Below are positions 18,751 through 28,249 of a DNA stretch of 64,000 nt, piece after piece (within the stretch, counting starts at the first letter, position 1; the number at the start of each line of letters is the position of its first letter). The notes under the pieces are model-generated. The model was not told the DNA's origin and ran no database searches. It saw only the letters and a list, made by a program, of their open reading frames with translations. The translations under genes were made by a program, and so were the position numbers. Source of the DNA: Bacteroidales bacterium (lineage in GTDB: Bacteria > Bacteroidota > Bacteroidia > Bacteroidales > Muribaculaceae); contig CAAGJW010000062.1 in NCBI GenBank assembly GCA_900770215.1, positions 1 through 64,000 on the forward strand. Direction: 5' to 3'.

Positions 18751-19920
18751 ATGCTTGACAAAAATTCAAAAATATATGTGGCCGGCCACCGAGGGCTCGT
18801 GGGGTCGGCGATATGGAAAAATCTTGAGAAGCGAGGCTACAACAACCTCGTGGGCCGCACCCACAGCCAGCTCGACCTCACCGACCAGCAGGCCGTGCGT
18901 CGCTTCTTCGACCAAGAGCGCCCCGATGCTGTAGTGCTGGCCGCTGCCTATGTGGGCGGTATCATGGCCAACTCGCTCTATCGCGCCGATTTCATCATGC
19001 AGAACATGAAGATACAGTGCAACGTCATCGACGAGAGCCACAGGCATGGCGTGAAGAAGCTGCTTTTCCTGGGCTCGACCTGCATTTATCCCAAAAATGC
19101 CCCTCAGCCCATCAAGGAAGACGCCCTGCTCACGTCGCCCTTGGAGTACACCAACGAGGAATATGCTCTTGCCAAGATCTCGGGCTTGAAGATGTGTGAG
19201 AGCTACAACCTGCAATATGGCACCAACTATATCGCTGTGATGCCCACCAACTTGTATGGGCCCAACGACAACTTTCATCTCGAAAACAGCCATGTGATGC
19301 CTGCCATGATGCGCAAGATATACCTGGCTCGTCTCATCAACGAGGGCAACTGGAAAGCCATTGCAACCGACATGAACAAGCGCCCGGTGAACGGTGTCGA
19401 TGGCCATGCCAGTCACGACGAGATACTGCGTGTGCTTGCCAGTTACGGCATAGCCGACAATCATGTGACGCTGTGGGGCACGGGCCGGCCGCTGCGTGAG
19501 TTCTTGTGGAGCGAGGACATGGCCGATGCCAGTGTCTACCTCTTGCTCAATGTTGATTTCAAGGATATCATAGGCATCGACAAGTACTCGAGTGTGTTCT
19601 ACGGTGCCACCACTGGCGGGCACATCGACCGCAACACTTCGGCAGGGCGCGGCGGCGCCATTCCTGCCCTGGGCGAGATACGCAATTGTCACATCAATGT
19701 GGGCACGGGCATTGAGATCACAATTGGGCAGCTCAGCCAGCTTGTAGCCCAGGCAGTGGGTTTCAAGGGCCGTATCGACTTCGATGCCACCAAGCCCGAT
19801 GGCACGCCGCGCAAGTTGTGCGACGTGACCAAGTTGCACAGCCTGGGCTGGCGGCACAGCATGGAGGTCGAAGACGGAGTAAAGGCACTCTATGCCTGGT
19901 ATCGGTCTACTCTCGAGTGA
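18751..19920 (+). CDS. fcl: GDP-L-fucose synthase
   Basis: 389 residues. Extended SDR with NADP motif VAGHRGLVGSAIW, the catalytic tyrosine-lysine pair in YALAKISGLKMCE, and FLGSTCIYPKNAPQPIKED. It is about 70 residues longer than the E. coli enzyme because of an insertion around residues 205-235 (between MMRKIYLARLINEGN and VLASYGIADNHVTLWG), common in Bacteroidota homologues. Carries out epimerisation and reduction to GDP-L-fucose. Co-directional with gmd; the clpS gene begins 37 nt after its stop. Confidence 0.96.
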   Translation: MLDKNSKIYVAGHRGLVGSAIWKNLEKRGYNNLVGRTHSQLDLTDQQAVRRFFDQERPDAVVLAAAYVGGIMANSLYRADFIMQNMKIQCNVIDESHRHGVKKLLFLGSTCIYPKNAPQPIKEDALLTSPLEYTNEEYALAKISGLKMCESYNLQYGTNYIAVMPTNLYGPNDNFHLENSHVMPAMMRKIYLARLINEGNWKAIATDMNKRPVNGVDGHASHDEILRVLASYGIADNHVTLWGTGRPLREFLWSEDMADASVYLLLNVDFKDIIGIDKYSSVFYGATTGGHIDRNTSAGRGGAIPALGEIRNCHINVGTGIEITIGQLSQLVAQAVGFKGRIDFDATKPDGTPRKLCDVTKLHSLGWRHSMEVEDGVKALYAWYRSTLE

Positions 19921-19957
19921 TATTGACGATATAAAGAAAATACAACAACAAGATATT

Positions 19958-20272
19958 ATGCCACTCAGCAATCAGCAATCGGGCTCATCTCCAGCATCGG
20001 CGGTGCATGTGGGCACCGGCGAGCCTGAGCAATTTCATGTGCTATTTCACAACGATGATTTTACGACAATGGACTTTGTGGTGATGGTGCTTGAAGATGT
20101 TTTCGGCAAGACCGCTCCCCAGGCCGAGTCGATCATGCTGCAGGTGCATGAGCAGGGCAGTGCCGTGGTGGGTACTTATACCTACGACATGGCAATGACT
20201 CGTGCCGCGACGGCCACTCACATGGCTCGTGAGCAGCAGTTCCCGTTGCGCATCACTGTGGAACAGGCATAA
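19958..20272 (+). CDS. clpS: ClpS N-degron adaptor
   Basis: 104 residues from ATG 19958 (an upstream in-frame start lies inside fcl). The core carries the N-degron pocket motif FHNDDFTTMDFVVMVL and the closing GTYTYDMAMTRAATATHMAREQ. ClpS delivers proteins with bulky N-terminal residues to ClpAP. The immediate neighbours are clpA (47 nt downstream) and then aat, so the whole recognition and degradation branch is encoded together. Confidence 0.93.
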   Translation: MPLSNQQSGSSPASAVHVGTGEPEQFHVLFHNDDFTTMDFVVMVLEDVFGKTAPQAESIMLQVHEQGSAVVGTYTYDMAMTRAATATHMAREQQFPLRITVEQA

Positions 20273-20318
20273 TCACCTACTCATATTCACAAACACACGC
20301 TTTTAAAACCGTTTTTCC

Positions 20319-22547
20319 ATGTCGATGCAATTGACTCCCCAGGCTCAAAAGGCAATCATGCGAGCGAGTGCCCAGGCACGTCGCAACAGGCAGGAGCATG
20401 TCACACCCGAGCATCTGCTCCTGGCTTTTCTCGAGCAAAAGGCCTTTGTCGATGCCTTACTCTCGTGTGGCAATGCAGGGCTTGGCACGATGCGCGATGC
20501 CGTTGAGCGCCAGGCCAAAAAGGCAGAGGCCCCTTGCGCCAATGCCAGCGATGTGGCATCCAAGAGCAGCTATCAGATGGAGCAGCTCATCGACGCGGCC
20601 ATCACTCAGGTAGAGCAAGCCGGCGGCAGCACCATCGATGTCACCCATCTGACCGAGGCCATGCTGCACCTGCAACACTCCTGGGCGGCCTATTGCCTCG
20701 TTCAGGCCATCGGGGGCAGTGAGGGTACTTTCATCACTGCTTTGATCGATAGCTATGAGCAGGCCGGCGACGATGCTGTCAGGGCATCGCAGCAACCCAA
20801 GCAGGAGGCTGGCAGCCAAGCCGCGTGGAAGAATTATGTGTTGTGCATCAACGACCACCTCGCAGGCCACAACCCGCTCATAGGCCGCACTGCCGAGCTC
20901 GAGCGCACCATTCAGGTGCTGTGCCGACGCGATAAAAACAACCCGCTCCACCTGGGCGAGCCAGGTGTGGGCAAGACTGCGATTGTATATGGACTGGCCG
21001 CCCGCATCGAGGCTGGCAAGGTCCCATCGCGATTGAAAGGCAGCCGCATCTATCAGCTCGACATGGGTACGGCAATTGCTGGCACCAAGTTGCGGGGCGA
21101 GTTTGAACAGCGCCTGCAGTCTATCATGAAGGGGGCTGCTGCCGAGGGCAATGCCATCGTCTATATCGACGAGATCCACAATATCGTGGGTGCCGGCCAG
21201 ACGGGCGAGGGCTCGCTCGATGCCTCCAACATGCTCAAGCCTTACCTCGAGGCAGGCGATGTGCGTTTCATCGGAGCCACTACCTATGAGGAGTACAACC
21301 GCTTCATGGGTCGCAGCAAGGGCTTGATGCGCCGTTTCCAGACTATCGACATTGCCGAGCCCTCGGTCGACGACACTATCAAGATCCTGACTGCGCTCAA
21401 GCCCAATTACGAGTCGTTCCACCATGTGCGCTACACTGCCGACGCGCTCGACTATGCTGTGCGGGCCAGTGCGCGTTTTGTCAACGATCGTTTTCTGCCC
21501 GACAAGGCCATCGACCTTATCGACGAGGCAGGTGCCTATATTGAGATGAAGAAATCCAGGAGCAAGGTGGTCGACAAGCAGCTTGTGGCCCGAGTGCTTG
21601 CCCGTGTTGCCCATATCGATGCGCTTGCCGTGCAGCGCGACGACACGCAGGTGCTTGCATCGCTCGAGCCGCACATCAAGAGCCTCATCTACGGCCAGGA
21701 CGAGGCAGTGAGGATCGTTGTCGAGGCGGTGCAGTTGTCCAAGGCCGGACTCAGCGACGAGCACAAGCCACTGGCCAGCCTGCTCTTTGTGGGACCAACG
21801 GGTGTGGGCAAGACCGAGGTGGCCCGTGTCCTGGCGCGGGAACTGGGGGTGAAGCTCGTGCGCTTCGACATGAGCGAGTATGTCGAGAAGCACACGGTGG
21901 CCAAGCTCATAGGCTCGCCTGCGGGCTATGTGGGATACGACGACGGCGGACTGCTCACCGATGCGATACGCCGCAGCCCCGATTGTGTGTTGCTGCTCGA
22001 TGAGATCGAGAAGGCTCACAGCGACGTGTTCGACATTCTGCTGCAGGTCATGGATTACGGCGTGCTCACCGACAACAAGGGACGCAAGGCCTATTTCCAC
22101 AACGTGATTTTGATCATGACCAGCAATGCTGGTGCCCAGTATGCAAACCAGGCTCAGCTGGGATTTGCCTCGACGGCTACTGCCGGAGGAGCCATGCTCA
22201 AGCAGGTGAAGCGCACGTTTAAGCCTGAGTTCCTCAACCGGTTGAACGGCATCGTCGTCTTCAACGACATGGATCAGCACATGGCCAGCCTTGTTCTCGA
22301 CAAGAAGTTGCATGAGCTCAAGACGCTGCTCAAGGCCAAAAACGTGACTTTGCAGCTCAGCAAGGAGGCTCACGACTTCTTGCTCAAGCAGGGTTACAGC
22401 AAGGAGTATGGAGCCCGGGAGATGGACCGCGCCATTCAGCGCTGTCTCAAGACGGTGCTCATGCGTGAAATATTGTTTGGCTCGCTCAAGGAGGGCGGCA
22501 GGGCGCGTGTTGTGGTCGACGGCGGCGAGTTGCGACTCAAGCAGTGA
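20319..22547 (+). CDS. clpA: ClpA, AAA+ unfoldase of the ClpAP protease
   Basis: 742 residues, usual for ClpA. The Clp_N repeat domain spans about 1-145. The D1 AAA module has Walker A GEPGVGKT (213-220; the common A is P here) and Walker B VYIDEIHNIVGAG. D2 has Walker A GPTGVGKTEVAR and Walker B LLLDEIEKAHSDVF. The ClpP-binding loop appears as QLGFAS, equivalent to the IGL/F motif, so a ClpP partner (not in this window) is expected. Uses ATP to unfold ClpS-delivered substrates. Confidence 0.95.
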   Translation: MSMQLTPQAQKAIMRASAQARRNRQEHVTPEHLLLAFLEQKAFVDALLSCGNAGLGTMRDAVERQAKKAEAPCANASDVASKSSYQMEQLIDAAITQVEQAGGSTIDVTHLTEAMLHLQHSWAAYCLVQAIGGSEGTFITALIDSYEQAGDDAVRASQQPKQEAGSQAAWKNYVLCINDHLAGHNPLIGRTAELERTIQVLCRRDKNNPLHLGEPGVGKTAIVYGLAARIEAGKVPSRLKGSRIYQLDMGTAIAGTKLRGEFEQRLQSIMKGAAAEGNAIVYIDEIHNIVGAGQTGEGSLDASNMLKPYLEAGDVRFIGATTYEEYNRFMGRSKGLMRRFQTIDIAEPSVDDTIKILTALKPNYESFHHVRYTADALDYAVRASARFVNDRFLPDKAIDLIDEAGAYIEMKKSRSKVVDKQLVARVLARVAHIDALAVQRDDTQVLASLEPHIKSLIYGQDEAVRIVVEAVQLSKAGLSDEHKPLASLLFVGPTGVGKTEVARVLARELGVKLVRFDMSEYVEKHTVAKLIGSPAGYVGYDDGGLLTDAIRRSPDCVLLLDEIEKAHSDVFDILLQVMDYGVLTDNKGRKAYFHNVILIMTSNAGAQYANQAQLGFASTATAGGAMLKQVKRTFKPEFLNRLNGIVVFNDMDQHMASLVLDKKLHELKTLLKAKNVTLQLSKEAHDFLLKQGYSKEYGAREMDRAIQRCLKTVLMREILFGSLKEGGRARVVVDGGELRLKQ

Positions 22548-22578
22548 TTGGTGCCCTCGTGATCCCCATTCTTCAGCT

Positions 22579-23226
22579 ATGGTATACCACATTCCCATAA
22601 GTCCCATTGTTTTTCCCGACCCTTATGGCGGCGACGACGACGGGCTCATTGCCGTGGGCGGCGACTTGAGCGTGGAGCGGCTTGAACTGGCCTATGAGCA
22701 CGGCATCTTTCCGTGGTATTCCTATGCCGACTGCCCCGAGCCCATGTGGTATTGTCCGCTTGAGCGCTTTGTCATTTTTCCCAGTGAGATTCACGTTTCC
22801 CACTCGATGCGCACCCTCATCAATCATCACCGCTATCGTGTGACCTGGAACCAGGATTTCGACCACGTGATAGAAAATTGCAGCAAGTTGCGGCGCGGGC
22901 AGGCTGGTGCCTGGCTGGGCAGCGACATGATTGCGGCCTATCGTCGCATGCACGACCGTGGCCTGGCGGCCAGTGTCGAGGTGTGGGATGCCAGCGGGCA
23001 GCTTGTGGGTGGACTTTATGGCGTGACATTGCTCGACTGCTTCTTCGGCGAGAGCATGTTTTCGCTTGTGCCCAGCGCCTCCAAGCTGGCTTTGATCTAT
23101 CTTGCACGCAAGATGCAGCAGTGTGGCGGGAAGCTCATCGACTGCCAGCTGGAGACAGCTCATCTCAAGTCGATGGGCGGGCGCACGATCAGTTATGAAG
23201 AGTATATGGACCGCCTGTACTTCTGA
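22579..23226 (+). CDS. aat: Leucyl/phenylalanyl-tRNA-protein transferase
   Basis: 215 residues from ATG 22579; longer in-frame versions overlap clpA and lack homology features. The family motifs FPDPYGGDDDGLIAVGGDL, YEHGIFPWYS, MRTLINHHRYRVTWNQDF, and GGLYGVTLLDCFFGESMFS are all present. It adds Leu or Phe to proteins with N-terminal Arg or Lys, creating the degron read by ClpS. Follows clpA by 31 nt; likely one operon clpS-clpA-aat. Confidence 0.96.
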   Translation: MVYHIPISPIVFPDPYGGDDDGLIAVGGDLSVERLELAYEHGIFPWYSYADCPEPMWYCPLERFVIFPSEIHVSHSMRTLINHHRYRVTWNQDFDHVIENCSKLRRGQAGAWLGSDMIAAYRRMHDRGLAASVEVWDASGQLVGGLYGVTLLDCFFGESMFSLVPSASKLALIYLARKMQQCGGKLIDCQLETAHLKSMGGRTISYEEYMDRLYF

Positions 23227-23245
23227 CACATCACGACAATCAATC

Positions 23246-23286
23246 AAAAAAAAACGAGCCGCGAGCGCTCCCAGTGCTCGCGGCTA
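23246..23286 (-). terminator. Terminator between aat and the nitronate monooxygenase gene
   Basis: Stem AGCCGCGAGC / GCTCGCGGCT (10 bp); on the minus strand it is followed by a run of nine T, so it serves the leftward gene ending at 23319. Confidence 0.85.
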
Positions 23287-23318
23287 GATTATGGTTGTGC
23301 ATTGTGGGCTGGTATGGC

Positions 23319-24266
23319 CTACAGCTGTGCCATCCTCTTCACAGTGGCATCAAAGTCGGTCACAAGATCGTGCATGATTTGCGCCACGGGCTTGATTTCC
23401 TTGATGGCCGATGCAATCTGGCCTATCTCGAGTTCGCCCGAGTCGAGGTCGCCGTCAAAGATGCCTCGCTTGGCAGCCTTGGCGCCCAGTATCTCACGCA
23501 GCTGGTCGGCATCGGCACCGGCGTCTTCGGCTGCATGTATCTTGTCGTAGAGTGCATTCTTTATCATGCGGGTGGGCGATATTTTCTTCAATGCCAGCAT
23601 GGTGTCGCCCTCGTTGAGGGTGATGCAACGCTGCTTGAAGGCCTCGCTGGCCGAGCTCTCCTGGCTCAAGGCAAACAGTGTGCCTATCTGCACACCCTCG
23701 GCTCCCAGTGCCATGGCTGCGGCTATGGCCCGGCCGCTGGCGATGCCGCCTGCTGCGATGAGCGGCAAGGTGGTGGCTTGGCGCACTTGCGGGATGAGTG
23801 CCATCGTTGTGGTCTCTTCGCGGCCGTTGTGACCGCCGGCCTCAAAGCCCTCGGCAACCACTGCATCGACGCCCGCTTCTTCGCACTTGCGGGCAAACTT
23901 GCTGCTCGATACCACGTGGGCCACCTTGATACCGGCAGCATGGAAAGTGGCTGTGTATTTCTTGGGGCTGCCTGCCGAGGTAAACACGACGGGCACCTTG
24001 TGGGAAATGATGATTTCGATCAACTTGTCGATTTCGGGATACATGAGCGGTATATTCACGCCCCAAGGCTTGCCGGCTGTGGCTTGTTGCATTTTCTCGA
24101 TGTGTTGCTCGAGCGTTTCGGGGTGCATGCTGCCCGAGCCGAGCAGACCCAGGCCGCCGGCATTAGTCACAGCCGATGCCAGGCGCCAACTGCTGCACCA
24201 CACCATTCCGCCTGCAATGATGGGATACTTGATGCCAAAGAGTGTCGTGATACGTGTAGGTTTCAT
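23319..24266 (-). CDS. Nitronate monooxygenase / FabK-like FMN oxidoreductase
   Basis: 315 residues forming a TIM-barrel flavoprotein. Motifs: FGIKYPIIAGGMVWCSSWRL at the start, GGLGLLGSGSM, EGFEAGGHNGRE (catalytic-region His), PLIAAGGIASGRAIAAAMALGAEGVQIGT (FMN phosphate site). The family oxidises nitronates (2-nitropropane dioxygenase) or reduces enoyl-ACP (FabK); sequence alone does not separate these, and the absence of nearby fatty acid synthesis genes favours the former. Confidence 0.88.
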   Translation of the reverse strand: MKPTRITTLFGIKYPIIAGGMVWCSSWRLASAVTNAGGLGLLGSGSMHPETLEQHIEKMQQATAGKPWGVNIPLMYPEIDKLIEIIISHKVPVVFTSAGSPKKYTATFHAAGIKVAHVVSSSKFARKCEEAGVDAVVAEGFEAGGHNGREETTTMALIPQVRQATTLPLIAAGGIASGRAIAAAMALGAEGVQIGTLFALSQESSASEAFKQRCITLNEGDTMLALKKISPTRMIKNALYDKIHAAEDAGADADQLREILGAKAAKRGIFDGDLDSGELEIGQIASAIKEIKPVAQIMHDLVTDFDATVKRMAQL

Positions 24267-24327
24267 TGTTTGTTAGCTTTTTTTGAAATTGTTGCAATAA
24301 AATGTGTGATGTTGCCAAGTGTGGTGA

Positions 24328-25446
24328 TTAAATCATCGACTCATACATCTCGCGCAAGTCTTGCTCGCTCACTGGCACTGGATTGTTGCGCAGGTTGGGG
24401 TGCTTGCTGCCTTGTATGAGCTGCTCGAGCTGCGTGTTGTCGAGGTGGAACGACTTGAGGTCGAGCAACATGCCTGTGTTTTCTCTCATGCCGTCGATGG
24501 CGTTGGCCAGCGCTTCGGCGTCTTCATAGCCCAGCTTGTGGGCAAGTTTCGTGACGCGCTCGCAGCCATGATTGGCATTGAAGCGTATGAAATGGGTGAT
24601 GGTCAGTGCGCAGGCTTCGCCGTGAGCAATGCCCAGCAGGTTGGTGAGCGGGTAGGAGCAGGCATGAGCACTTGTGGTCTTGGGCAATGTGAAGGCCAAT
24701 CCTGCTGTGACCGATGCCTCGGCCATGTTTTCGCGTGCTGCGATGTCGTCGCCGTGCTTGTAGGCCTGTATGAGGTTGGTGAGTGCCAAGTGAGCCGCGT
24801 GCACGGCAAGGGTGCTGCACACTGGCTGGTGATTGACACTCCAGTAGGCCTCTATGGCATGGCACAGCACGTCAAATCCGGTGCATGCCGTCAAGTGCGG
24901 GGGCACGGTGAGCGTGAGCTCAGGGTCGACAATGGCCACGGTGGGGTAGAAGCCGTTGGAGTTCATGGGCGACTTAATGCCGCGCTTGTGGTCGCTTAGC
25001 ACCGACACGCAGGTGACCTCGCTGGCCGTGCCCGATGTGGTGGGCATGGCGATTATGGGCAAGTGTTGCTGGGGAATGGCCTTGCCTGTGCCCAGAAAAT
25101 CGGTGGCGGCACAGCATGTAAGCCCGAAGGTGGCTGCGGCCTTGGCGCAGTCCATGACACTGCCGCCGCCCAAGGCCACTACAAAGTCGCAGTGGTTATC
25201 GCGCAAGATGCTTGCACAATTGTCGCACTCTTCTACTGTGGGGTTGGGCGACACTGCCGAGTACACCTGCTTGATTGTGCCGTCACTCAGCTGCTGCACG
25301 CGTGCTGCCATGCCGCGGCGCACAAATCCGGCTGTCGTCACGAGAAGCCCGTTGGTGCCGTTTAGCTTAGCTATTTCGCTTGTCAATTGCTTGATTTGGC
25401 CGTTGCCGAAGATGATGCGCACCGGCTGTACATATTCCCAGTTCAT
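24328..25446 (-). CDS. Iron-containing (class III) alcohol dehydrogenase
   Basis: 372 residues. NAD-binding VALGGGSVMDCAKAAA (about 95-110) and the metal-binding region with Asp in TGFDVLCHAIEAYWS and His residues in SAHACSYPL and GIAHGEACALT. The sequence resembles phosphonoacetaldehyde-reductase-like and lactaldehyde/butanol dehydrogenases; the substrate is not determined by context. Cytoplasmic. 61 nt upstream of the nitronate monooxygenase gene in the same direction, so possibly co-transcribed. Confidence 0.9.
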   Translation of the reverse strand: MNWEYVQPVRIIFGNGQIKQLTSEIAKLNGTNGLLVTTAGFVRRGMAARVQQLSDGTIKQVYSAVSPNPTVEECDNCASILRDNHCDFVVALGGGSVMDCAKAAATFGLTCCAATDFLGTGKAIPQQHLPIIAMPTTSGTASEVTCVSVLSDHKRGIKSPMNSNGFYPTVAIVDPELTLTVPPHLTACTGFDVLCHAIEAYWSVNHQPVCSTLAVHAAHLALTNLIQAYKHGDDIAARENMAEASVTAGLAFTLPKTTSAHACSYPLTNLLGIAHGEACALTITHFIRFNANHGCERVTKLAHKLGYEDAEALANAIDGMRENTGMLLDLKSFHLDNTQLEQLIQGSKHPNLRNNPVPVSEQDLREMYESMI

Positions 25447-25496
25447 TTCTCTTGTTTTTGATTTTCTACAAAGTTACGACTTTACTTCATCAATCG

Positions 25497-25534
25497 CAAA
25501 AAAATCGCCGAGAGGCACTGGGCTTCCCGGCGAT
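25497..25534 (-). terminator. Terminator of the lipoprotein cluster
   Basis: ATCGCCG / CGGCGAT stem (7 bp) with 17-nt loop, followed on the minus strand by a T-run (complement of 25497-25503). Sits 24 nt after the last lipoprotein gene. Confidence 0.85.
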
Positions 25535-25558
25535 GACAGAATCGGTATTACGCTATGT

Positions 25559-26377
25559 TTAGTTGGTTGCAGCGCCAAACATGTTGCCGCTCACTTGCAT
25601 GTTGCGGCCGTTGACCTTGCACTTGAGCGAGAGCGAGGTGCCGTCGTTGCCTATTGCGCCCTCGAGCCCGGTGAAGGTGAATTTTTCTTGCTCATAGTTG
25701 TTGAGCGTGCCGGCCACCGAGTCGGCGCTCAGGGAGTAGCCGCTTGCGGTGGGGGCGATCTTTATCCCCTTCACGGTGATGTACTGGTCGCGTGCGGCAA
25801 TGGTGTTGTCGAGACCGAAACTGCTGATGGTGAGTGTTGCAGTCATTGTGGGATTGTCGATAACAAAGGCATAGGTCGAGGCTGTGGTGGTGTACTCGTT
25901 TCTCGGGGTCGAGTCGTTGAAGCACAGGGTCGTGGTCTTGGAGTAGAACAATCCGGCTGTGGCAAAGACGCGCTGCCCGTCGATTGTGTAGGACACATAG
26001 AGCGTGCCGTTGCTCAGGTCAAACTGGCCGTTGAGGTTGGACACGGTGACACCGCTGTTGCTTGTGAACGTTGCCGTCGAGAAGGCATAGTAGTTGTCGC
26101 TGTTGTTGTAGTTGAGCTGCATCTCGGGCGAGTCGAAGGTGATGTTGGCGCCGTCGATCACAATGCTTGGCGAGAGCTGAATGGTGCCGTTGGAGTAGTT
26201 GAGCGTGATGCTGTAGGTCGATGAGCTGTAGGTGGCGCTGCTGCCGCCGTCGACAACGCGGTTGTACATTGTGGCAAGCAGGGTCTGCTTGTTGTTGTTG
26301 TCATCGTTGTTGTCTAGGCACGAGGTCATGCCCAGCAGCATGGCGGTGCATAAGAGGATGGTGAAAATTTTTTTCAT
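25559..26377 (-). CDS. Calycin-like lipoprotein A of a paralogue cluster
   Basis: 272 residues with a lipoprotein signal (MKKIFTILLCTAMLLGMTSC; Cys20) followed by an acidic Asp/Asn-rich linker, as in surface-exposed Bacteroidota lipoproteins. The remainder is beta-strand rich with Ser/Thr/Tyr/Asn repeats and a C-terminal pattern shared with the next genes: an I-x-P-T-x-S-GYSLSAD strand and a final V-N-G-R-N-M-Q-V-S-G strand. A calycin/lipocalin-like barrel is inferred; ligand unknown. Last gene of a leftward series that begins with a TonB receptor. Confidence 0.75.
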   Translation of the reverse strand: MKKIFTILLCTAMLLGMTSCLDNNDDNNNKQTLLATMYNRVVDGGSSATYSSSTYSITLNYSNGTIQLSPSIVIDGANITFDSPEMQLNYNNSDNYYAFSTATFTSNSGVTVSNLNGQFDLSNGTLYVSYTIDGQRVFATAGLFYSKTTTLCFNDSTPRNEYTTTASTYAFVIDNPTMTATLTISSFGLDNTIAARDQYITVKGIKIAPTASGYSLSADSVAGTLNNYEQEKFTFTGLEGAIGNDGTSLSLKCKVNGRNMQVSGNMFGAATN

Positions 26378-26413
26378 TTTCTTTCTATGTAAAGTCTATT
26401 TTTTGTTTGTTCG

Positions 26414-27223
26414 TTAGTTAAACAGTCTGCCTTTCACGGTGGCTTGCTGGTTGTCGAGTTGGAAAGTGCCGTTGAGCGAGTGCCAGTTGTTGTCGATGGT
26501 GAACTTGGCATTGCGCAGGTAGTGCATCTTGTAGTCGGCTATGGCTTTGAGCGTGTCGGCCGTGATGATGTAGCCTGTGCGGGTGGGGGTGACCTGGGCT
26601 CCGCTGTATTGCAGCACATGGTTTTGGCCGTCTTTTTCAGTTTGGATGTAGTAGATGCTTATGTTGGCCTTGTTGGTGCTGGTGTTCACGTCGAAGAGGT
26701 ACACGGCCTGGTTTTGTGTCCATGCCGAGGTGGTGTGGGCGGTGTCGATCATCTGCGTCTCGGCGTAGGGGTAGGCCAGGCTTGAGGTGCTCTTTACGGT
26801 GTAGGTGCCGTTGACGGTGTACTCAAGATAGAGTGTGCCTGTGATGTAGTCAAAGCTGCCGCTTAGCCCCGACACGGTTGCGCCCGTAGCTTGCACATTG
26901 GAGGTGTTGAAGGTGAAGTAGCCCTTGGTTTGGTCATAGGTCATGTCGACTGTGGTGCTGAAGCTCACTGTGCCTCCGGCTGTCTTGCCGCTGGTGTAGG
27001 GGGTGGCTGTTGTCGAGATTTCGAGCGTGTTGTCGCCCGAGTTGAAGGCGTAGTTTACGGCCGACTTGGTGATCGTGCTGCTGTCGGCACCCTTGCTGGT
27101 TGCTATGTTGTAGGTCACGATCGAGTAGGAATAGGTGCTGCCTCCGCTCGAGTTGTTGCACGAGCTCAAGCCGAGCAAGATGGTGGCGAGGATTGCCGTC
27201 GTGATGATGGTGGTGAGTCGCAT
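26414..27223 (-). CDS. Calycin-like lipoprotein B
   Basis: 269 residues; lipobox at LLGLSSC (Cys22), then a Ser/Gly linker. Two-part beta-rich body: the first half ends with a SGSFDYITGTLYLEYTVNGT strand pair, equivalent to NGQFDLSNGTLYVSYTIDGQ in the next gene downstream, and the second half has the VTPTRTGYIITAD strand. These shared positions show common descent with gene A despite low overall identity. 36 nt upstream of gene A. Confidence 0.75.
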   Translation of the reverse strand: MRLTTIITTAILATILLGLSSCNNSSGGSTYSYSIVTYNIATSKGADSSTITKSAVNYAFNSGDNTLEISTTATPYTSGKTAGGTVSFSTTVDMTYDQTKGYFTFNTSNVQATGATVSGLSGSFDYITGTLYLEYTVNGTYTVKSTSSLAYPYAETQMIDTAHTTSAWTQNQAVYLFDVNTSTNKANISIYYIQTEKDGQNHVLQYSGAQVTPTRTGYIITADTLKAIADYKMHYLRNAKFTIDNNWHSLNGTFQLDNQQATVKGRLFN

Positions 27224-27247
27224 GTGCTGCTTTCTTGTTTTAGTGAA

Positions 27248-28117
27248 TTAGATACTTATCGTGCCGCTCACAGTCACTTTGGCGCCCTGCATGTTGAATG
27301 TGGCGCGGACGGTGTTGTTCTCCAGGTCGATGGTGGCATCGAGATTGTCGATAGTGATTTTGGCCGTCTGATACTTGGTGCTTGCGCTGGTGACGTAGGT
27401 GCCCACAGCAGCAAGGCCGGTGCCCGTGATGCGGTAGCCCTTAGGCGTGATGGTGAGGGTGGCATTGTTGGCCACAATGGTCATGTAGGTGCGAGGTATC
27501 TTCACATCAGTATACTGGCTGATGGTGAAGTTGGCAGTCATCTTGGTGGGGTTGATGGCAAACGACGACATGGGCAGCTGGTGTATGGCCGTGGTGTCGC
27601 TCCACACGCTTGTGGTCGTGGTGCTGGTCGATGTGGAGATGGTGGGCAGGGTCGATATCACCTTGTAGGCAGTGTTGTGGCTGTCGGTGGCGGTATAGCT
27701 CCAGAAGATATTCTGGTCGATGAGGTCGATGTGGCCTGTGAAATAGGAGATGCCGCTCACGGCTTTATCGTTGGTGAATGTGTATATGTTGGCTTTTTCC
27801 TCGCTGTTGCTTGCAGTCACTCCATCCCACGAGAATTGATAGGTGTTGCCTGCCAGTGTGGCTTCGAGGGTGGGGTTGAAGGAGAGCTGCGATTTGTCGG
27901 CTGTGAGCCGGTACACGATTTTCTGGTCGTTGATCGAGGCACTGGCAGCCGTTGTACTGTCGGTGGCGGTGGTGTTATACACGTGGTTGAGCAGCTGCAC
28001 GTTCCATGTGCGCTCCTTGGTGTAGTCGAGTCCTTTGTACTTGTCGTTGTCGTTGCACGACACTATACTGAATACAAGGGCAGTGATTGCTACTGCTGAA
28101 ATAAATTTCTTTATCAT
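27248..28117 (-). CDS. Calycin-like lipoprotein C
   Basis: 289 residues; lipobox VFSIVSC (Cys21) followed by NDNDKYKG. Same architecture as A and B: a GHIDLIDQNIFWSYTATDS strand in mid-protein and a C-terminal LTITPKGYRITGTGL, followed by a closing MQGAKVTVSGTISI strand. 24 nt upstream of gene B. Function unknown; a ligand-binding surface lipoprotein is the reasonable guess. Confidence 0.75.
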   Translation of the reverse strand: MIKKFISAVAITALVFSIVSCNDNDKYKGLDYTKERTWNVQLLNHVYNTTATDSTTAASASINDQKIVYRLTADKSQLSFNPTLEATLAGNTYQFSWDGVTASNSEEKANIYTFTNDKAVSGISYFTGHIDLIDQNIFWSYTATDSHNTAYKVISTLPTISTSTSTTTTSVWSDTTAIHQLPMSSFAINPTKMTANFTISQYTDVKIPRTYMTIVANNATLTITPKGYRITGTGLAAVGTYVTSASTKYQTAKITIDNLDATIDLENNTVRATFNMQGAKVTVSGTISI

Positions 28118-28164
28118 TGGTTGTGCTGTATTTTGTTTACAAAATTAAGCCATTGTTGCAATAA

Positions 28165-28203
28165 AAACACGGGAAGAGGCAAAATACTGCTTCTCCCCGT
28201 GAA
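28165..28203. terminator. Bidirectional terminator between lipoprotein genes C and D
   Basis: CACGGGAAGAGGC / GCTTCTCCCCGTG stem with one bulge; T-runs follow on both strands (TTTTTAAA on plus, TTTTTAT on minus). It should separate the transcript of gene D from C-B-A unless read through. Confidence 0.7.
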
Positions 28204-28249
28204 GTTTTTAAATTTTTTTAATTCATTGTTTTTGCCCTGTGTGGCACGG

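Noticed and set aside
20457..22607. 716-codon open frame opposite clpA
   Set aside because: Shadow of clpA, which has complete AAA+ motifs; the antisense product lacks any recognisable motif.
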